Source of the DNA: a virus
Strand: one strand, 5' to 3'
IMG/VR virus record: IMGVR_UViG_3300029993_000005
Span: 166,111 to 230,110 of that record
DNA length: 64,000 bases
Part shown: one piece after another, positions 59,003 through 64,000 of the stretch
How positions within the stretch are numbered: position 1 is the stretch's first letter
How the letters are laid out: each line of letters starts with the position of its first letter
Made by a program: the position numbers and the translations under genes
Notes under the pieces: generated by a model
The model's input: the letters and a program-made list of their open reading frames with translations, nothing else
Database searches by the model: none
What the model was told of the DNA's origin: nothing

Positions 59003-59257
59003 TTAATCTTTATACGCACAATATAGAAAACGAACGTTGCGATTTTTCGGCGTACCATCTTTATTTTCTAGACGCTCAGCTAACAAGGTGTAATCTGAAT
59101 TATCGATATCAAAAGGAACATCAATGTAGATGCAACCCATGTAGTCAACATAACCACTATTCTCCGCAGGTCCGCACTCGATCCAGCTCAGGTTCCTGAG
59201 TTCTAACCAGGAAATTAGGTCAAGCCTAGGCTTATACTTGTTGTATTTAGCTTCCAA
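59003..59257 (-). CDS. Small unknown protein (84 residues)
   Basis: Starts at a TTG (MEAKYNKYKPRLDLISW...) without an obvious ribosome-binding site. Aromatic- and acid-rich, with single Cys at CGP, MGC and LYC. Composition is protein-like, but start and function are unsure. Confidence 0.5.
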   Translation of the reverse strand: MEAKYNKYKPRLDLISWLELRNLSWIECGPAENSGYVDYMGCIYIDVPFDIDNSDYTLLAERLENKDGTPKNRNVRFLYCAYKD

Positions 59258-59322
59258 AATACAGGGGAGCGCGCAACCAAACTAGTTATTCTAAAATTGC
59301 GAACCCGAGATAAAAAAGAAAA

Positions 59323-59347
59323 AGGGTGGAATTTTTAGTTCCACCCT
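59323..59347 (-). terminator. Terminator downstream of the MazG-like gene
   Basis: AGGGTGGAA, 7-base loop, TTCCACCCT; on the minus strand it is followed by TTTTTCTTTTTT. A strong intrinsic terminator. Confidence 0.9.
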
Positions 59348-59371
59348 CCTTTACCACACAATAATTAAGAG

Positions 59372-60268
59372 TTATTCATTTATCAACGTTTTCGACCAAA
59401 CCTTAAGTTCCTCTTCTTCGTCATAGTCTTCATCCGCAGCTTCGTCATCTTCATCTTCGTCAGTATCTAGTCCTTCGGCATGAAGAATGTCGGTCATCGG
59501 GTTACACAGCAATTCTTCACCGATAACAGAGAAATCATTAACCAACTGTGACACACCTTCGTATTCAGTAATCAGTTCTTGGGTACCGAACAAGGTGGCA
59601 TAAATATGCTGTTCGGGTGGCATGAAATTCGGACCTTTCTCGACTTTGCCTGTTGCCTCGTTCTTGATAGGCAACCCGTTCTCGTCGAGCTTGGTAAAGT
59701 TCGAACCCATAATACAGGCCAGCATAGACTCCAAAGGAATACCATACTTCAGACTTTCGCTGCGGATGTAGACTACCATGTCACCGAGCCAATCGCCCAA
59801 GGCTACAAGTATCTGGCGCTCGACTTCTGTGGTGCCATCGTCATTGAATTGGAAGCCTGTGCTCTTGTCATGCAGGTAGGCTTTCATGAATGTCTCTGCC
59901 GTGGCCTTAGCACGTTTCGCCGACACGCCGTTGCTGGTCGCCAAATTAGTTACGTCTTGCTCGGTGATGTCCACATTTTCATGTGATGCACGACGGGCCT
60001 GCATCAGGGCTAGAATTTCATGACCCTCGCTGATCTCATCGCTAAGTACACCAAGAAACTTTTGAAGTCTGGCTTCCGGGGGCTCGTTCAGGTATTCGTC
60101 CTTGATCGTCGGGCTTTCGTTGATTGGCAGCGTGTACATTGTGTTCATGCGGACAATGCACCAGGGGAAATACTGGCCGAAAGACAGACCGGTGGCCTGG
60201 AATTCATTGGCCGACGAGCCAACGACGTGGTGATAGGTTTTCAGATCCATGCTATTAATGTTTGTCAT
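59372..60268 (-). CDS. MazG-like all-alpha NTP pyrophosphohydrolase
   Basis: 298 residues. The central part has the paired Glu/Asp helices of MazG-type enzymes: VLSDEISEGHEIL, then VALGDWLGDMVVYIRSESLKYG and ACIMGSNFTKLDENG. The following KVEKGPNFMPPEQHI is often seen in phage members annotated as phosphoribosyl-ATP pyrophosphohydrolase-like. These enzymes hydrolyse nucleotides to the monophosphate, for example lowering (p)ppGpp or non-canonical dNTPs. The N-terminal 55 residues and an acidic tail (about 270-290) are extra. It ends at a strong terminator, so it is the end of a transcription unit. Confidence 0.78.
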   Translation of the reverse strand: MTNINSMDLKTYHHVVGSSANEFQATGLSFGQYFPWCIVRMNTMYTLPINESPTIKDEYLNEPPEARLQKFLGVLSDEISEGHEILALMQARRASHENVDITEQDVTNLATSNGVSAKRAKATAETFMKAYLHDKSTGFQFNDDGTTEVERQILVALGDWLGDMVVYIRSESLKYGIPLESMLACIMGSNFTKLDENGLPIKNEATGKVEKGPNFMPPEQHIYATLFGTQELITEYEGVSQLVNDFSVIGEELLCNPMTDILHAEGLDTDEDEDDEAADEDYDEEEELKVWSKTLINE

Positions 60269-60330
60269 CTTTGTTTCTCTTGTTGGGAAGGGTGATTGGT
60301 ACTCTAACTTTCTTGCTGCTGGTTATAAGA

Positions 60331-60573
60331 CTAAGATTGAATATTCGCAGTTACGTAGTCGATAACCTCTTGAACATTACTGAACTTTTCTGCCTCCTCG
60401 TTATTGACCTCTAGTTCGAATTCATCCTCAATAGCTATCAAAAGTTCGAGCTCGTCTAGGCTGTCGATACCCAAGTCATTGACGAAGTTTGAGGTTGGAA
60501 GAACTTCATAGATAGCTAGTCCTAGCTGTTCAGCTACGATGTTGATGACCCGATCCTGAATACTAGTTTCCAT
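60331..60573 (-). CDS. Acyl carrier protein
   Basis: 80 residues matching ACP closely: RVINIVAEQLGL, then LGIDSLDELELLIAIEDEF with the phosphopantetheine attachment Ser38 in the DSL motif, and the C-terminal helix VQEVIDYVTANIQS. It would carry an acyl group on a 4'-phosphopantetheine arm added by a host enzyme. The acyl chain's purpose in the phage is unknown; diverting host fatty-acid synthesis or modifying lipids or proteins are options. AAAGGA site and an upstream TAGTAAATA element. Confidence 0.93.
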   Translation of the reverse strand: METSIQDRVINIVAEQLGLAIYEVLPTSNFVNDLGIDSLDELELLIAIEDEFELEVNNEEAEKFSNVQEVIDYVTANIQS

Positions 60574-60592
60574 TTGTTTATCCTTTAGTTGA

Positions 60593-60605
60593 CTTTATTT
60601 ACTAG
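60593..60605 (-). promoter_or_regulatory. TAGTAAATA element upstream of the ACP gene
   Basis: On the minus strand CTAGTAAATAAAG, 20-32 bases before the ACP ATG, in the short gap after the upstream gene. Confidence 0.55.
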
Positions 60606-60633
60606 GTGTCCTATGCATCAATCAGTTTCGCAC

Positions 60634-60951
60634 TTAGGCTGTCGATACCCAGGTTGCTGCAGTCTTCATATCGGCTAGGTCCTGGCCGGTGAAACCTCCT
60701 ATCTGGATTGGAATCGTCCCTGTAAGTCCACTGAATGTTATGGTCTGTAGTTGTTGAATTTTCAAATGCTTAACTTCGGCTACAGATTTCCCGTCTTTCA
60801 AAAATACAAGGTTAACAACCGGCTCGTCATTAACTTCAGACTGACGATACTGGACGCTCAAGCTATCGAACGATATTTGCATTTTGGATTTCAACTCAGA
60901 TTCGGCTGAAAGTTGAGCTAGTCCTGCTCCGGTTATAGTCGGGGATATCAT
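60634..60951 (-). CDS. Unknown 105-residue protein
   Basis: MISPTITGAGLAQLSAESEL..., beta-rich (VVNLVFLKDGKSVAEVKHL). The start overlaps the upstream stop by four bases (ATGA). No family recognised; lies between two ACP-like genes. Confidence 0.65.
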   Translation of the reverse strand: MISPTITGAGLAQLSAESELKSKMQISFDSLSVQYRQSEVNDEPVVNLVFLKDGKSVAEVKHLKIQQLQTITFSGLTGTIPIQIGGFTGQDLADMKTAATWVSTA

Positions 60952-61391
60952 AGTATTTGTCCATGTCTGGCAAAGAAATGCTCTACGCGGTTGAGCCAGA
61001 CTTGACGATCTGACAAATGATTTGGTTGGTCGTTGTCGGCAATCTTAATCGCGGTTCGTTCCCCCGCAATCCCGCGAATACCAAACAAAATAGTAGTCTC
61101 TACTAGACTTATTTTGAAAACGCAGGCTAGTGCTTCAAAACCGGATAAATACTCACCATTAACTATGCAATAAGGTTTCCCCCGAACATGTCGTTTAAGT
61201 CCACGATCATTAAACAAGGGATTAACTGCAAGTGTACCAGCGGCACAGGCCAAGGTGCGACACGGGTCAACCATGTGGGGCTGACACCATTTCTCTAGGT
61301 CGATATCCTCGTCAGATGTAGTCTTGATTAGGGCATAAGCATCTCGAAACAAATCCCAGTCAATGTCCTCAGTATCGCGATAATCTTTCAT
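60948..61391 (-). CDS. Unknown 147-residue protein
   Basis: MKDYRDTEDIDWDLFRDAYA..., with AAAGGA upstream. Helical, with a Cys-containing central region (MVDPCRTLACAAGTLAVNP) and basic stretches (GLKRHVRGKPYC). Coupled to the next gene by a four-base overlap. No family recognised. Confidence 0.68.
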   Translation of the reverse strand: MKDYRDTEDIDWDLFRDAYALIKTTSDEDIDLEKWCQPHMVDPCRTLACAAGTLAVNPLFNDRGLKRHVRGKPYCIVNGEYLSGFEALACVFKISLVETTILFGIRGIAGERTAIKIADNDQPNHLSDRQVWLNRVEHFFARHGQIL

Positions 61392-61403
61392 GTCAAATAT
61401 CCT

Positions 61404-61676
61404 TTAAACAATATTTAGATTCAAATCTCTGATACGTAAGTTTACCAGTTGCTTGTTCACCTCGGATACTAAATCTTTGACCCTTGATTCCGGAGTAAAC
61501 AATTTTTCGTCAATCGGGACTTGAAGTTCGCGCTCTACGGTAAGAGCTAGGTCCAGAATATGGAGAGCATCCAAACCCAAACTCTTGAATGTAGAATCCA
61601 GTGTGGCTGCGGAAACACCGAATGCTATGCCAGCCACGGTGTCAAACACGTAGGCTGCAAGTTCTTGATTGGTCAT
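61404..61676 (-). CDS. ACP-like protein lacking the phosphopantetheine Ser
   Basis: About 90 residues from the ATG at 61676, which has AAGGA correctly spaced (the frame is also open to 61682). The sequence follows the ACP fold, with an N-terminal helix, the loop SLGLDALHILDLALTVEREL, and a C-terminal helix. The attachment DSL has become Asp-Ala-Leu: the codon is GCT where TCT would encode Ser. It therefore cannot be phosphopantetheinylated at this site. It may be a structural ACP mimic, a decoy for host ACP partners, or a decayed paralogue of the ACP at 60331. Confidence 0.78.
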   Translation of the reverse strand: MTNQELAAYVFDTVAGIAFGVSAATLDSTFKSLGLDALHILDLALTVERELQVPIDEKLFTPESRVKDLVSEVNKQLVNLRIRDLNLNIV

Positions 61677-62014
61677 GACCATTCCTTAGTCATTATTACG
61701 CTGGGGTTTCTTCCCCACCCGTTATAACAGTCTTCAATAATTGCTGTTTTTACGTCGATCCACGCTTTCGACCAGTCCCAAGCAATACCATAAGCTTTAA
61801 CTGTGTCTCCGGTGTAGAAGCCGGAAGTCACCACACCAGTTATGTCCAAAGAGTAGTCATAATTCTCGGGACACAAATTAGAAAAACGCAGGACCTCGAT
61901 TTCTGAATAGTTGGTCTCTGACGGATTAGAGTACACATAAACTAAAGAAAACGAGTTGACTCCATTTTCAGTAGTCTTTATGAGATGAACATCGGTGTAC
62001 TGAATTGATAACAT
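61673..62014 (-). CDS. Unknown 113-residue protein
   Basis: MLSIQYTDVHLIKTTENGVN..., a compact beta-rich protein with many aromatic residues (YVYSNPSETNYSEIEVLRF, VKAYGIAWDWSKAWIDV). Its stop overlaps the ACP-like start. No family recognised. Confidence 0.68.
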   Translation of the reverse strand: MLSIQYTDVHLIKTTENGVNSFSLVYVYSNPSETNYSEIEVLRFSNLCPENYDYSLDITGVVTSGFYTGDTVKAYGIAWDWSKAWIDVKTAIIEDCYNGWGRNPSVIMTKEWS

Positions 62015-62016
62015 GA

Positions 62017-62268
62017 TCAGTCTTTGTCCTTACCTTCAATCAGTTTGAAATTCAGATCCGGATCGTCAACTAAATTCTTGATTGCTGCAGATACCCGTCC
62101 AGCTTTCTCAAAAGGAATGGTAATACCGTTACGACCTATTTTCCAGTCATCCGGTTCTTTCTTAGTCTTGTAGATTTGGCGGATTGAAATACGCTTGGAT
62201 CCATCTTCGAATTTGATGGCCTCGATTCTGAGTCCCGAACTCGGCGTTATTGCAAGTATTTTTGCCAT
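62017..62268 (-). CDS. Small unknown protein (83 residues)
   Basis: MAKILAITPSSGLRIEAIKF..., basic, with beta strands then a helix (RVSAAIKNLVDDPDLNFKL). Two bases from the next gene. Could be a small nucleic-acid-binding domain, but this is a composition-based guess. Confidence 0.66.
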   Translation of the reverse strand: MAKILAITPSSGLRIEAIKFEDGSKRISIRQIYKTKKEPDDWKIGRNGITIPFEKAGRVSAAIKNLVDDPDLNFKLIEGKDKD

Positions 62269-62328
62269 GGTTGTTTTCTCTATTTCTAATTTTGAACTAA
62301 ACCCGATAGAACTCAGCTAAAGGTTTAC

Positions 62329-62520
62329 CTACGAGTTAGGAGGTCTTTGCTCCTTAACTTTTAAGGCTCCCGGTCCCGCGTACTCGGCGCGGCCGGGTAG
62401 AGACTCCCAAGAGTTACCGTTCCTGATGGGCTCATACTCGCTCCAGTACCAGCTATCCTGGTCGTACTGGAATAGCCATTCAGCCCAATTCGGGGCATTA
62501 GTCCAACTTGGTTTGTCCAT
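62329..62520 (-). CDS. Small Trp-rich protein (63 residues)
   Basis: MDKPSWTNAPNWAEWLFQYD..., with a good GGAG site. Seven Trp in the first 40 residues and a pattern W-x-x-x-P-x-W-A-x-W-L-F-x-x-D common in small phage proteins of unknown function. No further annotation possible. Confidence 0.62.
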   Translation of the reverse strand: MDKPSWTNAPNWAEWLFQYDQDSWYWSEYEPIRNGNSWESLPGRAEYAGPGALKVKEQRPPNS

Positions 62521-62548
62521 AAAATTCTCCGTAACGTTGAGGCTATGC

Positions 62549-62998
62549 TCAGACCAGGATATGGTTGTTATATCTATGTCGCAAGTAGGCTTCGCGACCG
62601 AAGGTCTCCATAGGTGCCCGCTGTTTTACTAAAGATTCATCAATCAGCACATAACAGGAGTCAATGACAGCCGTGCTTGGAATGGAAAATCCGTTAGAAG
62701 CCTTCAACCCGATGTTCCATACTAAGGCTTGATCGCCATAAGTGTCAAATCCTAATTTGGTGTGAGCATAAATAGGCTGGGCCTCGGGTGCGGATGAGGG
62801 AAACCTAAAATCTTGTTGGTGCTTAGGCACCTTCAACACACGTTCTGTTTCTACTACCTTGATGTAGTTAAGGTGCTTGATTACCGGATACGGCAGACTA
62901 TAGTGATGGACAATAGCCGGAACTCCGGATCCATCTAGTATCATCACGTGCTGTTCGTTACTCAATAGTTGCACGACTTCGGAAGTGTGTGAAATCAT
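62549..62998 (-). CDS. Unknown 149-residue protein
   Basis: MISHTSEVVQLLSNEQHVMI..., alpha/beta with LNYIKVVETERVLKVPKH in the middle and a C-terminal RHRYNNHILV. No clear ribosome-binding site. No family recognised. Confidence 0.62.
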   Translation of the reverse strand: MISHTSEVVQLLSNEQHVMILDGSGVPAIVHHYSLPYPVIKHLNYIKVVETERVLKVPKHQQDFRFPSSAPEAQPIYAHTKLGFDTYGDQALVWNIGLKASNGFSIPSTAVIDSCYVLIDESLVKQRAPMETFGREAYLRHRYNNHILV

Positions 62999-63004
62999 AG
63001 CTGT

Positions 63005-63403
63005 CTAGTTATTGATGAACTTCATTGCTCGCATACGGGCATGCATAGCTTGGCGGAAAACATTTGGGCTTACATCATCCCCGTAAGTTGGCCATTGACA
63101 ACCGAGAAAGAAATGAGCAAAAGCATCTAGTAAGCAATCTACAGTCTCTGTATCTTCTCCGTAATAAGCTAGTTTGATTCGTGCATGAGGATATAAGCTT
63201 ATAATACCTCGCATCTGGACTTCCGTCAGATTAAGTCCTACATTTTCCTGGAAAGTCTCGGATGCAAAAACAATATCAGCAGTACTTAATTCTACATTAC
63301 GATTGTCGAATAAGAAACTATTGATATTCCGGGTTATGTTGAGGAGAACACTAATCTCTTCCTCAGCCTCGTATAAAACTTGGTCAACCGGAATATCAAA
63401 CAT
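63005..63403 (-). CDS. Unknown 132-residue protein
   Basis: MFDIPVDQVLYEAEEEISVL..., with AAGGA upstream. Helical, with a SLYPHARIKLAYYGEDTETV segment and a basic Met/Arg-rich C-terminus (HARMRAMKFINN). A GTAAATAAG element lies upstream. No family recognised. Confidence 0.68.
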   Translation of the reverse strand: MFDIPVDQVLYEAEEEISVLLNITRNINSFLFDNRNVELSTADIVFASETFQENVGLNLTEVQMRGIISLYPHARIKLAYYGEDTETVDCLLDAFAHFFLGCQWPTYGDDVSPNVFRQAMHARMRAMKFINN

Positions 63404-63414
63404 GATCTTGTTCC

Positions 63415-63424
63415 TTATTTACGT
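63415..63424 (-). promoter_or_regulatory. GTAAATAAG element upstream of the 63005 gene
   Basis: On the minus strand CGTAAATAAG, overlapping the ribosome-binding region (AAGGA). A partial match to the TAGTAAATA core; weak. Confidence 0.3.
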
Positions 63425-63473
63425 TGTGTATTAACTAAGCAGACAGCTAAAACTAATGATGACTAGTTTGATT

Positions 63474-64000
63474 TCAAGCCTCAATCAACAGCTTCAGTAA
63501 GGTATCGCGCTCCCAGAGCCAATGAGATTCAGCTGAATTGGCTGACAGTGCTAACTCTGCTGATGACCATACTGCTGACCAGTAGGCTGAAAGTGCTGAT
63601 GACCATACTGCTGAACCTGTTACTGACCAGTAGGCTGCTGACAGTGCTGAATCTGCTGCTGACCGGACGATATCGAAAGAACCTGCTGCCCGTGCTGAAT
63701 GTGCTGCTTCTTTACGCTGGTCCTCCGTAGCTGTTCCCTCAATCTTTGCCCTGCAATAGTTGATAATCAACTGGAGGGCATCTAGACACTGGACAGCGTA
63801 GTCCTCTTTGTTATCTTTTAAGGCCTCCAGCTGCCGTTCGTGACGGGCAACTGCTAATTTCCATTGGACAGGCTCCAAATCCTTCCCTATGGGGATTGCC
63901 TCCAATAAGTCAGTACCAAATTGAGGAGCCTCTATAGCTGGCAAGCCTTCAAAAATAGAGTCAGCCAAATGTGCTAGCCATTGAGGCCTGATTTGTTTGG
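63474..64000 (-). CDS. Unknown protein with Ser/Ala/Trp-rich repeats (5' end outside window)
   Basis: The frame is open to the window edge, beyond a possible TTG at 63968 (upstream residues QIRPQWLAHLADSIFEGLP read as coding), so the gene is probably cut by the window. The visible 165 or so residues have a folded N-terminal part (ADSIFEGLPAIEAPQF, DLEPVQWKLAVARHERQLE) and a helical region with a Cys. The C-terminal tail is low-complexity (SAAYWSVTGSAVWSSALSAY), encoded by imperfect DNA repeats at about 63540-63670. This layout is common in phage proteins of unknown function. Confidence 0.68.
   Translation of the reverse strand, partial: KQIRPQWLAHLADSIFEGLPAIEAPQFGTDLLEAIPIGKDLEPVQWKLAVARHERQLEALKDNKEDYAVQCLDALQLIINYCRAKIEGTATEDQRKEAAHSARAAGSFDIVRSAADSALSAAYWSVTGSAVWSSALSAYWSAVWSSAELALSANSAESHWLWERDTLLKLLIEA

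Noticed and set aside
63548-63730. Plus-strand Leu/Thr-rich open frame opposite the last gene
   Set aside because: A composition shadow of the Ser/Ala/Trp-rich repeats on the minus strand, with no start signal.
1-64000. Nucleus-forming (phiKZ-like) phage
   Set aside because: No chimallin, tubulin or multisubunit phage RNA polymerase gene is visible, and a DnaN-like clamp, clamp loader and gp19-like tube point to a different group. The rest of the genome could change this.

Overview
This window looks like part of the genome of a large tailed bacteriophage with a contractile tail (a jumbo-type myovirus) of a Gram-negative bacterium. The support is a T4 gp19-like tail tube protein, a tail sheath protein, an HK97-fold major capsid protein with an acidic scaffold and a prohead protease, long collagen-free tail fibers, and a self-encoded replication set (5'-3' exonuclease, clamp loader ATPase, SbcC/gp46-like ATPase, DnaB-type helicase, UvsW-like helicase, DnaN-like sliding clamp). 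Genes are tightly packed, often overlap by 4 bases (ATGA), and use TTG starts in places. I see no tRNA gene, integrase, CRISPR array, chimallin, tubulin or phage RNA polymerase. Host and closest relatives cannot be fixed from sequence alone.

Layout. 1-1097 (+): the tail of an unknown gene, then a 5'-3' exonuclease. 1098-6541 (-): tail-fiber module with a kelch-like repeat protein and two paralogous fibers. About 6600-23640 (+): replication and recombination block, with many small unknown genes and a Dam-type methylase broken by an in-frame stop. Around 23660 a two-way terminator separates this from a long minus-strand block. About 23700-55100 (-): virion block with a papain-like protease, tube, sheath, decoration protein, capsid, scaffold, prohead protease, a 1552-residue SF2 ATPase and many presumed virion proteins. 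It is interrupted by one plus-strand gene (29946-30731) that has its own promoter-like element and a perfect 38-bp palindrome as terminator, and by two likely homing/HNH nucleases. About 55200-64000 (-): metabolic and accessory genes (dCMP deaminase, NUDIX hydrolase, homospermidine synthase-like enzyme, MazG-like protein, two acyl-carrier-protein-like proteins) and small unknown genes.

The most striking observation is a short peptide motif, roughly A-A-x-R-L followed by one to four residues and often Glu. It sits at or near the N-terminus, and sometimes at the C-terminus or internally, of about twelve otherwise unrelated proteins, all encoded on the minus strand between 25.4 and 59 kb. Codons differ between copies, so selection seems to act on the peptide. 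By analogy with the T4 capsid-targeting sequences that the prohead protease removes, I propose a capsid-loading tag. It would put a NUDIX hydrolase (tagged at both ends), a homospermidine synthase-like enzyme and many unknown proteins inside the head for delivery with the DNA.

Other points: a repeated TAGTAAATA element upstream of non-structural genes (candidate promoter class), a T4-late-like TATAAATA upstream of the scaffold gene, two ACP-like proteins of which one has Ala in place of the phosphopantetheine Ser, and a Dam gene whose in-frame TAA lies within a perfect hairpin.
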